The notes below the pieces were generated by a model. That model was not told the DNA's origin. It was given only the letters and a program-made list of their open reading frames with translations, and ran no database searches. Shown piece after piece: positions 1 to 20,077 of a stretch of 64,000 bases of DNA. The position numbers and the translations under genes were made by a program. Source of the DNA: Cacajao melanocephalus (Eukaryota; Chordata; Mammalia; Primates; Pitheciidae). How positions within the stretch are numbered: the first letter of the stretch is position 1; each line of letters begins with the position of its first letter. The stretch lies in assembly GCA_963573385.1 (NCBI GenBank), contig CAUYLG010044548.1:124001-188000 (forward strand), read 5' to 3'.

Positions 1-301
1 TCTCCTGCCTCACTGAGAGCTGAGCATGCGCAGTTGAGTTGTTTTCTAGGCGCACTGACAGATTTAAACTGACCCTCTGTCTGGCTTTTCCTGTGTCCAG
101 TAACAAGGAATTTCCAGCCAGCTGGCTACAGCTAAGGGTACAATCCATGGCAGTAGAACAAGCAGAAAGTGGATTAACTCAAACAGAAATTAACCAAAGG
201 CCCTTCTTGGCATCTTCCATTGGGGACACAGGAAAGCCAGGGGAACATGGTGGAAAACTCAATGTGTCCTTTCACCTTGGTGTGCTTGACACCATGGCTG
301 A

Positions 302-675
<374 letters not shown>

Positions 676-1090
676 CGTGGCACTTTGAAGTTAACCCTGC
701 TCATCACCAGGAAAGCTAAGTAGGATTGCCTAAGTTGAGTGTTATTCAGAGTCTACTAACATTTAGTGAGGCAATGGGTGCCCGGAAGTTTTACACATGA
801 CATCTCTTTTAATTTTCACTGAAAGCTAGTGAGGTCAATATCATGATCTATAGGTGTGCAAATAAGGAACATTAAATTCAGAGATGTTGACTTGCAACAA
901 CCAGGATACAAGTCCACATTACTAGTCCAGTCTGCTTCCACTAGGCCTTCTATGCCATTATACCGAGACACCCTAGGACCTGGAAAATGAAGTCGTAATG
1001 TGGACACATGAAAGTTTAAAGTTACAAAGGATTAGTTTAGAGATTATCTAATTCAGCTGTTACACTTCACTGATGAAGAAATCAGAATCT

Positions 1091-2545
<1,455 letters not shown>

Positions 2546-2950
2546 TAAAGGGAATAATTGAATTAGGTTATTTTGAAGGTCTCAAGTTTCAGATCTCATG
2601 ATTCTATAAATTATACCAAGATCAGGGCAGGGTTATGCAGAGAAAAGCTAAGACAAATGGAAAACATTAAAGACTAAATCTTAGGCAAGAAGAGACAGTA
2701 ATCAGATGAAATTGGATTACAGCCATTCCCAAGTGGTGCCACTTTCCCAGCAAAATCTAACAGAATAGTTGACAGTTTTGGTTCTTGAAATTGTAAAGAA
2801 TTCTATTTTGTGCACAACATAGAGAGATCTATATAAATTGCATGTTGGTCTTTTCCGTTTATTTTGTGCCCCTCTTAGCAACTGCTTTCTTCTCAACTTG
2901 ATCCATTAAGATTTTTTTTTTTCTGACAGACCTGACCAAAAGGACTAAAG

Positions 2951-3165
2951 CAATGTTTATCAAAGTGTCTTCAGGCCACTAACATGAGAATCACATGGGG
3001 TTACTTGAAGTGTTAAAATATAAATTTCTAGAGTCTCCGTCCAGAACTGTTGAATCAGAATCTCTGGGAGTGGGCTGCCGAAACCCACATTTTAACAACT
3101 ACCCACAGTATTCTGATGCACACCACAGTTTGGCCTGTAGCAGTGGGTGCCTTAAAGGGCCAAAG
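2951..3165 (+). mobile_element. MER5-like DNA transposon remnant
   Basis: The blocks tgagaatcacatggggttac, ttgaatcagaatctctggga and ttctgatgcacaccacagtt follow the MER5A (hAT-Charlie) pattern. It ends about 80 bases before the KLHL33 acceptor. Confidence 0.75.
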
Positions 3166-3245
3166 CTGGAGGTGCCAAATTGGGGTAGTGCCTATAGGCC
3201 TTGCAACACTTTGAGTCCTCCTCTATTTCTTCTGCCCTCCTACAG

Positions 3246-4170
3246 TGCACCGAGCAGCTCTGGCCTGCGGCAGTGAGTTCTTTGGGGCCATGCTCCTGAG
3301 CGGGATGAGGGAATCCAAGGGCACAGAGGTGTCTCTGTGGACCATCTCCACCCGGGACCTGCGACTCCTTGTCTCTTTTGCTTACTCTGGAGTTGTGCGG
3401 GCAAGGTGGCCAGGACTACTGAGAGCTGCTCAGGCTGCTCTGCAGTACCAGAGCTCTTCCTGCCTGGATTTGTGTCAGAAAGGCTTGGCACAGGGCCTCA
3501 GCCCCGCCCGTTGCCTGGCCCTGTTCCCTATGGCTGAAGCCCCTGGGTTGGAGAGGCTCTGGAGCAAAGCCCGTCACTACCTCCTCACCCACCTGCCTGC
3601 TGTAGCCTTGTGCCGTGCTTTCCCTTCTTTACCAGCTGCCTGCTTGGCTGAGCTCCTAGACAGTGATGAGCTCCATGTGCAGGAGGAGTTCGAGGCCTTT
3701 GTGGCTGCACGGTGTTGGCTAGCTGCCAACCCCGAGACCCAGGAGTCAGAGGCCAAGGCCCTGCTGCGATGCGTCCGCTTTGGCCGCATGTCCACCAGGG
3801 AGCTGCGGAGGGTGCGGGCAGCCGGGCTACCTCCACCCCTGACCCCAGATCTGTTGCACCAGCTGATGGTAGAGGCCGACGTTCCAGGCCAAGAGAGACG
3901 GAGGGAGCCTGACCGAGCACTGGTAGTGATTGGTGGGGATGGGCTCAGACCAGACATGGCCTTAAGACAACCATCCCAAGCAGTGTGGTGGGCCCGAGCC
4001 TTCCGCTGTGGCATCGGACTTGTACGAACTGTGGAGTGGGGGCAGCTGCCTGCCCTGCCTGCCCCGGGACGCTTCCGCCATGGGGCTGCGAGCCTGGCAG
4101 GAAGTGAACTCTATGTGTGTGGGGGACAAGATTTTTACAGTCACTCCAACACCCTGGCTTCAACTCTCAG
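3246..4170 (+). CDS. KLHL33: KLHL33 exon: end of BTB, BACK, first kelch blade
   Basis: The acceptor is a strong pyrimidine tract ending ccctcctacag at 3245; the donor is CTCAG|gtatga after 4170. The exon enters two bases into a codon (TG CAC CGA), so the upstream exon must end in phase 1. It carries the BTB C-terminal half, the BACK helices and the first kelch strand (LYVCGGQDFYSHSNTLAS). ATG 3290 is the start of the short isoform. Confidence 0.93.
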
Positions 4171-5091
4171 GTATGAGCTTCTAAGAGTGGGCAGGATGTG
4201 GTAGGCCCCAAGGTGGGCAGGGAGAGAAATTGCTGGCCTAGCCAACCACACAGAGTCACTCTTCTTGCTTCACTATGTCCAGGTGGGAGCCTAATCAAGA
4301 GGACTGGGAGGAGATGGCTCCTTTGTCCCAGGCTCGAAGCTTTTTCCCCTTGGTGGCACTGGATGGACAACTTTATGCCCTAGGTGGAAGACAAAATGGT
4401 GTTGCCCTGGACTCTGTGGAGACCTACAACCCTGAGCTCGATGTCTGGAGGTGAGCAGGCAAGGGAGAGATTAGGAGACTTGGAATAGAAAGAGAGTTGA
4501 AGATGCTAGTTGCGTTATCTTGTCCTGTTTTCCCTTAGGCCAGCACCTGCACTTCCAGCACCGTGTTTTGCCCACGCAGCTGCCATTTTGGAGGGCCGAT
4601 TGTATGTGAGCGGTGGCTGTGGTGGGACTGGCCAATACCTGGCCTCACTGCTGCACTATGACCCCAAACTTGAGAAGCCAGGGACATTTCTGAGCCCTAT
4701 GGGGGTACCTCGGGCTGGCCATGTCATGGCTGCACTGGGCGGGCGGTTGTATGTGGCAGGTGGGCTGGGTGAGACTGGGGACCTGCTGAGTTTTGAGGCC
4801 TATGAACTAAGGACTGATAGCTGGACTCACCTGGCACCTCTACCTTCCCCCCATGTGGGGGCTGCAGGTGCTGTGCTGCAGGGGGAGCTGCTGGTGCTGG
4901 GGGGCTACAGTCACCGTACTTATGCCCTCTCCCACCTTATCCATGCCTACTGTCCCGGCCTGGGCCGGTGGCTTTGCCTGGGAACTCTGCCACGGCCCCA
5001 GGCTGAGATGCCTGCTTGCATCCTGACACTGCCCACTGTGCAGCACACAGCTTTGGTTCCCACCCTACACCAAACCAAGCCTGCCAGGTGA
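3246..5091 (+). CDS. KLHL33: KLHL33, kelch-like protein 33 (three 3' coding exons; 5' exons outside window)
   Basis: Exons 3246-4170, 4283-4450 and 4539-5091 join in phase (all introns phase 2) and end at TGA 5089-5091. The product is a BTB-BACK-kelch protein; the family recruits substrates to CUL3 ubiquitin ligases, but the target of KLHL33 is not established. The first exon opens inside the BTB domain (HRAALACGSEFFGAML), followed by a BACK-type helical region (CLALFPMAEAPGLERLW) and five visible kelch blades with GG doublets (LYVCGGQ, LYALGGR, LYVSGGC, LYVAGGL, LLVLGGY). The first in-frame ATG is at 3290 and gives 533 codons plus stop, the length of the short human isoform as I recall it. 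The frame stays open with BTB-like residues back to the acceptor at 3244-3245, so a longer protein starting in an upstream exon is likely. No frameshift or stop is seen. Confidence 0.93.
4283..4450 (+). CDS. KLHL33: KLHL33 exon: second kelch blade
   Basis: Acceptor ctatgtccag ends at 4282 and donor TGGAG|gtgagc follows 4450. The exon encodes WEPNQEDWEEMAPL and a full kelch blade with LYALGGRQNGVALDSVETY. Phase 2 at both ends. Confidence 0.93.
4539..5091 (+). CDS. KLHL33: KLHL33 last coding exon: remaining kelch blades and stop
   Basis: Acceptor tttcccttag ends at 4538. The exon carries three further GG-type blades (LYVSGGC, LYVAGGL, LLVLGGY) and ends HQTKPAR followed by TGA at 5089-5091. Confidence 0.93.
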
Positions 5092-8467
<3,376 letters not shown>

Positions 8468-8636
8468 TAATACTAATAATAATATATGAAAAGTTGATAG
8501 CAAGGAAAGTTTTTTAAAAAATAGAAGGGCAAAAGTTATATGAAAATTTCACTAGCTGCGAAACCAAGAATCATTATTTACCCAGACAGACACTCTGGGT
8601 TGTAGCAGCAACAATGCCCAATCAAAAGAATGAAAA

Positions 8637-8766
<130 letters not shown>

Positions 8767-8769
8767 TTA

Positions 8770-8922
<153 letters not shown>

Positions 8923-9399
8923 TTAATAGAATTATAGAATGGAGAGGTTTCATAGATCATGTGATTTAAACATTTTGTTACACAGCTTTAGGAAATAAAG
9001 GTATGTGGTACACAGTCTAGATAATGAAGAGGAGGGCTTTTCATGAAAGTAGTCTCTCATGTACACAAGGACCAACAGGCAGGCTAAGCCAAACATCACA
9101 GGTTAGGTCTATAGACAGGACAGTCGTAATTACTCTTTCAGGATCGTACACTACATTCTAAATCCTGTCTAGCCCTTGAGATCAAGGGGCCCTAAGTGAA
9201 AAAGTGTGAATTTATCACAGCTCCTGGTAAAACACCTACGAAAAAAATTATAGATAGATAGATACATACTTATGTGTAGATATAAATATACATATATATC
9301 ATTAGTGGTGAGATTATAGTCATTTTCTCTGAGAGAGAAATGATTATGGTATTATTACTATAGCTGATTCAGAACATAATAATCTATATTTCCTATTTG

Positions 9400-9790
9400 A
9401 TATGTTTTAGATCTGTGTCCCTGCACACATCTCATGTCAAATTGTGATCCCCAGTGTCGGAGGTGGGGCCTGGTGGGAGGTGATGGCTCATGGGAGTAGT
9501 TTCTCATGAAGGATTTAGCACCATTCCATATCTTCTGACAGTGAGTTTTCGTGAGATCTTGTTGGTTAAAAGTGTGTAGCACCTCCTCCCTCGCTCTCTT
9601 TCTTGCTCCTGCTCCTGCCATGTAAGACGCCTCACTCCTTCTTTCCCTTCTGCCATAATGGGAAACTTCCTGGGCCTCTCTAGAAGCAGATGCTACCATG
9701 CTGACAGGCTGCAGAACCATGAGCCAATTAAACCTCTTTTCTTTATAAATTACCCAGTCTCAGATATTTCTTTATAGCAATGTAAGAACA
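9400..9790 (+). mobile_element. solo LTR of MaLR type (MST/THE1-like)
   Basis: Old retroviral-like LTR remnant: the order of Gly-rich ggtgggaggtgatggctcatg, ctcttgcctgcc-like, gccatgtaagacg and the end block ttaaacctcttttctttata / aattacccagtctcag is that of the primate MST/THE1 LTR group. No internal coding region is attached. The exact subfamily cannot be set by eye. Confidence 0.8.
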
Positions 9791-10685
<895 letters not shown>

Positions 10686-10689
10686 AGAT

Positions 10690-10925
10690 TGTTTTAGATT
10701 ATAGCTATCATTGTTTGTGCTAGCTATGTGCCAGATGGTATGCTAAGTACTTTATGTATATTATCTAATTTGAATGATAATACGGCCTATAAAAAGTGGG
10801 TGCTATTATTATTCCCACTTTATAGATGAGAAAACTGGAAGATTAGAGGAGTTAACTCGCCCAAACTCACACAATAGTTTGTAAATGTTGAGCATGTATT
10901 TAAACTAGTAGAAGGACTTTATTAT
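10690..10925. repeat. MIR-like remnant
   Basis: tgtgccagatggtatgctaa, actttatgtatattatctaa and tttatagatgagaaaactgg are the usual MIR blocks. Confidence 0.65.
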
Positions 10926-11463
10926 GCCCCCTGTCTAATGTAGCTCCATCTCCACCTGAGTGGCAAGCTTTATCCATGAAACTCATACATGGACTCTACA
11001 AGTGGGAGCAATGAGCAGGTATAAGTGCCACTGGAGATTTAGAGACGTAGTCTTGAGAAATCTAATATCCAATGTAATGCAAGTAGCTTTGAATTTCAAA
11101 GAAGCTCAGCCAGAGCAAAGGGTAGTAGGTTCTTCCTTCCAACAGTTTTTCTCACTTATTAGGATGTGTTGAGCTGGGGATTGTTGTGAGAATGAGACCG
11201 AGGTGAGACTTTTCAAATGGAGAACCTAGCCTGGCCCCTTTGCTACTTTATCATCATCTGATCTTACTGCAGACTCAAGGACACTCTCTGGCCCCATTCA
11301 GGGATGATGAGATTACAAACCTTATTTTCTTCTACAGCGTAGGTCACCCTGCTGGTTAGTAGCAGAGGAGGATATAAACACAGATCCATTGGACCTGGTG
11401 TGGTGGCACATGTTTTGAGACCCTTGTCTCAAAAAATAAAAATAAAAAAATAAAAAATAATCA

Positions 11464-11810
<347 letters not shown>

Positions 11811-11815
<5 letters not shown>

Positions 11816-12115
11816 ACATATATATACACACATATATATATACACAATATATACACATATATATACATATATACAATATGTATGCATATCTTGAGATGGA
11901 ATTTCTCAAATTTTTATATATTATATATCTCATATATATATAAATAAAAATATATAATACATATTTATATAATTTTATATATAATATGATCATATATATT
12001 ATACAAAATATATATGTAATATTGAAAAATTTATATTTATATATCTAAAAATATCTCAAAAAAGTTATATATATTATATATATATGTGTGTGTGTGTATA
12101 TATATATGTAATATA
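11811..12115. repeat. AT-rich tract with TA/TG simple repeat and palindrome
   Basis: About 300 bases made of TA, ATA, ACAC and TGTG runs. It contains the second arm of a 20-base perfect inverted repeat (11796-11815 with 11886-11905). Confidence 0.9.
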
Positions 12116-12229
12116 CTGTCTTCACCCATATCTTGGATTGTGGCCAAGTATTCCAGTTCTTCCCTGATTATCTCAATGCCTATATTATTTTCATTCTTCC
12201 TACGAGGCATTAAAATGTTCTGAGTTCAC

Positions 12230-12528
<299 letters not shown>

Positions 12529-12614
12529 CCAAGTTCAATATTTTGAAATCCAAATTTTATTTCCAATTACCCCTGCCTCACCGCATCCAAAAGCAGGACT
12601 CAAATCCTTTTTGA

Positions 12615-12937
<323 letters not shown>

Positions 12938-13047
12938 TGTTTTTGTTCTTAATGTGATTATTCTTTTGGCCTGAATTGTTTTAATGTGATTATTCTCTGT
13001 CCTCCTCAGGCAGTCCCCATCTTCCAAAACTTGTAGATTGCTGACAC

Positions 13048-13206
13048 ACTTTTTTAGCCAACATGCCCTACTAATTTTTGTATTTTTTTTTTTTTGTAGC
13101 GATGGGTTTTTGCCATATTCCCTAGGCTGGTCTCAAACTCCTGAGCTCAACTGATTCACCTACCTTGGCTCCCCAAAGTGCTGGAATTACAGGCAGGAGC
13201 CCGGCC
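13048..13206 (-). repeat. Alu left monomer
   Basis: Partial Alu: gccaacatgccctactaatt to ggaattacaggcaggagccc. Confidence 0.8.
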
Positions 13207-13361
13207 TTCTTAGTCTATTCAAATACGTGTCTGCTAATATGCAAAAAGCAAGTGCTGAAGTTACCTATTGACTGAATTTTAGACAGCAAGAGTTATTTAG
13301 TGCAAAGACTCTAACAAGAGGCCTGAGAGGGCATGGAAGTTGATATTAAATTTTTATGAAG

Positions 13362-13632
13362 CTGGGCTCACCCAAGCTAGAGTGCAGTGGCATGACCTCA
13401 GCTCACTGCAACCTCTGCCTCCTGGGCTCAAGTGATCCTCACACCTCAGCCTCTTGAGTAGCTGAGACTACAGGTGTGCCCCACAATGCCCTGCTAATTT
13501 TTATATTTTTTGGTAGAGATGGAGTTTTGCCACGTTGCCCAGGCTGATCTCAAACTCCGGGCCTCAAGTGATCTGCCCACCTCCACCTCCCAAGGAGCTG
13601 GAATTACAGGCATAAGCCACTGCGCCCAGCTG
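13362..13632 (-). repeat. Alu, 5' end of the minus copy trimmed
   Basis: Starts at ctgggctcacccaagctaga without a T tail; ends cactgcgcccagct. Confidence 0.85.
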
Positions 13633-13711
13633 AAAAGGGGAATTTTATATAATTTCATTAGGTATACTGATGGCCTAGAATCCTGTGACTCATTGTACAG
13701 TTGGACAGTTA

Positions 13712-13909
<198 letters not shown>

Positions 13910-13977
13910 CTAGTACCAACGTTGTTTTAAGAATTGTTGTTATTTTAAGAATTAGGCAATTAAAAAGAAAGGTGGGG

Positions 13978-14272
13978 GCCAAGTGCAGTGGCTCATGCCT
14001 GTAATCCCAGCACTTTGGGAGGCAGAGGAGGGCAAATCACCTGAGATCAGGAGTTCCAGACCAGCCTGGCCAATATGGCGAAACCCCGTCTACTAAAAAT
14101 ACAAAAATTAGCTGGGCGTGGTGGCATGTGCCTGTAGTCCACCTACTCAGAAGGCTGAGGCAGGAGAATCACTTGAACCCAGGAGGTGGAGGTTGTAGTG
14201 AGTGGAGATCCTGCCACTACACTCCAGCCTGGGTGACAGAGCTAGACCGTGTCTCAAAAAAAAAAAAAAAAA
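13978..14272 (+). repeat. Alu
   Basis: Complete Alu, gggccaagtgcagtggctc to the A tail at 14254-14272. Confidence 0.9.
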
Positions 14273-16212
14273 AGTGGGATGATCACAGAAGAGTACCCTA
14301 ATGTAAACTATCTTAAATTTTGCAGGCCTAGTGTACCAGGTATCTATTGCTGCCCAAAACTTTGTGACTTAAAACAACAACCATTTAATCATATCTTACA
14401 ATTTTATGTGTCATTGATTTCACTAAATTTAGGGAGGATTCCACTAGACGATTCTTCTGTTTCATATGTCATTAGCGGAGGTTACTTGATGATAGACAAT
14501 TGGTAGATGAGCTGATCTGAAGGGCTCAAGACAACTTTTTTCACACGTGTGGTGCCCTGGTGGAGATGGCTAGAAGGCTGAGCTTAGTTGAGACTGTTAA
14601 TTGAGACACCTACATGTGGCCTCTTTAGAGTGGCAGTCTTAGGGTAATTGAACTCACTTGGCAGCTCAGGGCTTCCCAAGGGAGTGTTCCAGAGTCCTGG
14701 AGGAAGTGCAAGTTTCCTTTGACATAGCCTCAGAAGTCCCAGAATGCAACTTCTGCCGTTATATTGGTCAAGCAAGCCACCAGGTCAGCCCAGTTTCAAG
14801 AAGTAAGGAATTACAATCTGCCTCTCAATGGCAGGGGAAGCAAAGAATTTGTGGCCTATTTTAATCTACCATACCTGATTAGGGAGACTAGTCAGTGAGG
14901 AATGTCCTTGAAGAAAGATATTGGCAAATGTCAACAGACCAGAGGCCAAATGCAGGGTTGTTTTGATTTAGAAGAGCTGAAAGGAAGAAGACACTGAGGT
15001 TCTTGTAATCTACTTTCAGATGGCCCAGAAGGGCTTGTCTGAGGTGACCAGTGGCTATCCAATAAGTGTGTGCTTGTCCCCATATCACAGCTTGTGTGAT
15101 GCCTTAAGTTGTGGTGGTTAGGTCAAACAAACACATACTGTGAATCTAAAGGTAAGTATTCACAAAGAAGAAAAAAATCAGGTAAAAATAATGGCCTTTA
15201 CACTTCTCACTGGTCCCTCCCCTCTCAGCTTCTTATCAGAGGCCTGACCTTCCCAGTTCAGAGTCCAGGAAGTTGCTCAAGATCCTTGCCCTCACCCATA
15301 TAACCTTGTTCCTTAGTCCAATATCCATTCTCATTATCTGCCTTGTATTTTTGTGACTTCTACATGTCTGTCTCTAGAAGATGATGAAGTCTTGAGAAGA
15401 AGGCATGTTGTATACATTTTACCCAGGTGCTAGCACTATTCTTTGACAGGGGATCAGCAGATATTGTTGAATCAAAGTGGAGGAGGAGGACAATGAATGT
15501 GCAAGAAAACTGACCAGAAGTGAACAATTTTAACAGGTGGTAAGACCCTTCCCAAAAAGGAAGACTGAAGGGGTGGCACTCCTTTGTACCAGAGACAAAT
15601 CAGTCTGGAAACTACACTCATCAGTTGACCATTACAGCTCAATGCTACTGATCAACAACAGTTAGGTGGTGTAGACTGTATATACAGAAGAAAGTGAATG
15701 GTCCTTTAAGAACTTGTAAATAAGGAAAGTAAGACAGTTCTGTGAGAGTTAAGTGAATTCATTCCAGTGGGAAATGGCACAAGTTCCCAGCCCTGGTATA
15801 GTTATTTGATTGGCAAAACCCCTGATTTATTCTGATGATAGTAATCTGAAGAAAGACTGCTGCAACTCAAGGGAGTGGCTAACTAGGAAAGCTGACTCAA
15901 AGAAGCAAATATTGGCCATACGACTGGCACTTCCTACAGGCATGAAGAGCTGAATTTGAACATTGTGAACATCTTGCCAGTTGAAAGGTTTTCTGTGTTG
16001 CAAGGTAGAGATAGTTTATCTGGCTCCCCAAAACACAGGTGCAAATGTACTTCAGGGATCATTCAGTAGTCATATGATTAGAACCGAATATTTGGGAATT
16101 GGGCCAAATTTTTAATTTATATATGCAATTCAGGTGTGACAGGTGCATTATTTATTAAACAGCCATGTGGTAGGTAGTAACTGTCTCTCCTGTTTAGGTA
16201 ATCATCCTAGAT
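14273..16212. other. intergenic stretch between repeats
   Basis: About 14325-14870 looks like an old interspersed repeat (ctattgctgcccaaaacttt, gacttaaaacaacaaccatt) of unnamed family. The rest is unique-looking, with no gene seen. Confidence 0.4.
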
Positions 16213-16668
<456 letters not shown>

Positions 16669-16669
16669 T

Positions 16670-16997
16670 AATCAGGGGTTCTTAAATTTAAGCATGTACC
16701 AAACCCAACTGGAGAGCTTGTTAAAACACAAATCACTGGGCCCTGACTCCAGTGTTTGGAAACATAGATTCTCAGGTTCCACCCCACTTGTCGGGATCAG
16801 TGTTTCTCCAACTTTAATGTGAGTGGGAATAATCTGGAAATATTGTTAAAAGATTCTTATTCAGTAGGTCTGGGGTAGAGCCTGAGAGTCTACATTTCTA
16901 ACAAGGTGATGTTGATGTCATGGGCCACAATCCCATACTTTGATTAGTGAGAACCTTGAGCAGAGGTTCCTAAACTTTTTTGAACATTAGTATTGCC
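16670..16997. mobile_element. two or more MER5-like remnants in tandem
   Basis: Three partial MER5A-type units follow one another (from about 16680, 16797 and 16960), each with the cttgttaaaa or attcttattcagtaggtctg block. The last is split by the repeat at 16998-17345 and resumes at 17350-17470. Confidence 0.6.
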
Positions 16998-17345
16998 TGA
17001 TGTCTCCATCCATTTGTGCTGCTATAACAAAATACCTGAGACTGGGTAATTTTATAGATAATAGAAATTTATTTCTCATAATTCTGGAGGTTGGGAAGTC
17101 TAAGATTAAGACACTAGCATTTGGTGTCTGGTGAGAACCTACCTTCTTGCAGCATCTTCTCATGGCAGAAGGTGGAAGGGCAAACATAGGCTGGTTTCTT
17201 CCAGCCCTTTTATAAGCCTGCAAATTCCATTCATAAGGGCTCTCCTCTCATGACTTAATCACTCCTAAACACCCTGACTCTTAATACTATTACATTGCAG
17301 ATCGAGTTTCAACATGAATTTTGGGGGACACATTCAGACCGTAGA
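16998..17345. repeat. old interspersed repeat, copy 1 (family not named), inside a MER5-like element
   Basis: Starts ctgctataacaaaatacctg and ends with aacatgaattttgggggaca; the same order of blocks occurs at 19205-19558. It interrupts a MER5-like sequence seen on both sides (16960-16997 and 17350-17470). Confidence 0.7.
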
Positions 17346-17349
17346 ACCT

Positions 17350-17470
17350 AGAAAACTTCAAAAACTACGAATGCTTGGGTCCCACTCTGGGTGACTGTGA
17401 TTTAATTGGTCTGGGGTGTGACCTGGACTTTGGAATTTTAAAAAGATCTCCAGGTAGTTCCAATGTACAG
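17350..17470. mobile_element. MER5-like remnant, second half
   Basis: Continues the element broken at 16997: atgcttgggtcccactctgg, gatttaattggtctggggtg. Confidence 0.6.
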
Positions 17471-18126
17471 GCCTTGATGGCCCTGAATCTTTTTGCTGCT
17501 TCAGGTAACCAGAAAGTAAATGTAGATCCTCAAAGCCAATCAGGAAGCCATCACCAATTGCCTTCCTTCCTGTATCACCGGTCTTCTCAGATCTGATGTT
17601 TATGGGACTATGATGGAGGGGCTTGCATATGCTATTCTTTCACTGGTGGGGCAGGTGTTCCCACAGAGGGTCACAGACTACGGGGCCTTGTGGTTGGGAT
17701 AACTATCTAAGGTATATTCTATGGGGAAGAGGCCTTACAAACTTGGCCTTCAGAAGAAAGGCCCTATGTGGACTCCTCCAATCCCTCCTTTCACCTCCTT
17801 CTCCTCAGTATGCTCTCACTGTAGTCACTTCACATAACCTTTTCTTTCAGGTTTCCTAGCTCTTGTGTTCCCTCACCAAACTCCTCTCTTTCTTTCTCCT
17901 ATAAATAGACCACTAATGATGGTTTTTGATGTGGGTGGTACTGCCCTCTAGGGGGTGCTTTTTGGCTTTCACAATAATTAGGATGATTTTACACATTTAA
18001 ATGGGTAGGGCCCAGGATAGCTCAACATTCAGGAACTGTTTAGGACACTATCACACAAGAGTGACATTTCTGCATCTTTAACTTTGAATAACTTGCTGAA
18101 AACTTATTGTAATTAGGATATAACTT
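17471..18126. other. intergenic unique stretch
   Basis: No recognised gene or repeat; a short C/T-rich block lies at about 17775-17890. Confidence 0.4.
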
Positions 18127-18475
18127 TTTTTTTTTTGAGTTGGAGTTTTGCTCGTCTCCCAGGCTGGAGTGCAGTGGTATGATCTTGGCTCACTGCGACC
18201 TCCACCTCCCGATACTATCACACTACAGATCGAGTTTCAACATGAATTTTGGGGGACACATTCAGTGAGTTCAAGTGATTCTCCTGCCTCAGCCTCCCGA
18301 GTAACTGGGATTACAGGAGCCCGCCACCACACCCGGCTTATTTTTGTATTTTTAGAGGAGACAAGGTTTCACCGTGTTGGCCAGGCTTGTCTCAAACTCC
18401 TGACCTCAGGTAACAACTCACCTCAGCCCTGCAAAGTGTTGGGATTACAGGCATGAGCCACCTCGTCCGGCTGTA
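18127..18475 (-). repeat. Alu carrying a 54-base foreign insert
   Basis: Minus-strand Alu interrupted between cacctcccg and gttcaagtgattctcctg by bases 18212-18265, which copy 17284-17337. Confidence 0.9.
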
Positions 18476-18838
18476 ATTTAATTTTAAATATAAACACAAG
18501 GCATTTTATGCATAGTTTTAATATACACTGAACTTTCCAGGAATGCAACTGCCATGAAAATCATGAAATGATCATATCTTGTTTTGTTTGAAAATCTGCC
18601 AAAAGTTTTTTATTATTTTGGAAAATCATACCACATCAGTAATTCTGTTCATGGTATTTGAATCACCATTATGTCTGTATCATTTTGCATTTGTAGCTGT
18701 TATATTCAAGGTGATTTTATAAAGAGATGCAAATATCTGAGTATCACATTGTATTTTCTTGAATTTTATGCACAAGTATTTACATATCTAAACCCATAGT
18801 ATTTAATTATAAGTCATATTCCTTTACTATTCCTCTTA

Positions 18839-18928
18839 TCTCCCATCCAAGTACTAACCAGGCCTAATCCTGCATAGCTTCCGAGATCAGACAAGATCAG
18901 ACACATTCAAGGTGGTATGGCTGTAGAG
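18839..18928 (-). pseudogene. 5S rRNA pseudogene, 3'-truncated
   Basis: Read on the minus strand from 18928, the sequence follows 5S rRNA from its first base (about nt 1-90): a match to GGCCATACCACC, then a CTGATCTCGGAAGC-like core, then GGTTAGTACTTGGATGGGAGA. It has several substitutions and stops before the last 30 or so bases of 5S rRNA. The changes in the middle affect the internal control region, so transcription is unlikely. Confidence 0.85.
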
Positions 18929-18944
18929 TCCTTCACATTTTTTA

Positions 18945-19106
<162 letters not shown>

Positions 19107-19204
19107 TTAAAATTGTGTGTGGAGGTAAGTTACATTCTTTATGAATTATGCTTCAGGAAAATAAAAGGAGCATTAAAATATTTGTCATAAAAAGGAAATG
19201 TTTT

Positions 19205-19558
19205 AGTTCAGATTGCTATAACAAATTACCATAGACTGGGTGGCTTAAACAGAAACATTATTTCTCACAGTTCTAGAGAATGGAAGTCCAAGATCAGGTT
19301 GCCAGCATGGTCTGCTTCTGAAGATGAGGGCCTTCCTTGGGATTGCAGATGGCTGTTTTCTTGTATCCTCACATGGTGGATAAAGAGCTAGCTAGCTCTT
19401 CTGTCTCTCCTTATGAGGTCACCAATCCCATTTATTCGTATTCTAAACTCCATGACCTAATGAATTCCCAGAGATCTCATCCTAAATGTCATCACATTGT
19501 GATCAGGGTTTCAATATATAAATTTTGGGGAAACACAAACATAAAGACCATTACAGGG
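19205..19558. repeat. old interspersed repeat, copy 2 of the same family
   Basis: Same block order as 16998-17345: gctataacaaattaccatag, tttctcacagttctagag, tcctcacatggtgga, and an end like tttcaatatataaattttgg. Diverged from copy 1. Confidence 0.7.
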
Positions 19559-19658
19559 AGTGTTGGGACTGATGGGGTGGGTGGTAATGGAGGCTTCTAA
19601 GGAATGAAAGTGGGAGTACTGGCTCAGTTACTAGAGGATAGAATGCCCTCAGTTCTGA

Positions 19659-20064
<406 letters not shown>

Positions 20065-20077
20065 CCCTCTCCCCCCT

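Noticed and set aside
18839..18928. Functional 5S rRNA gene.
   Set aside because: The 3' end is missing and the internal promoter region carries substitutions.
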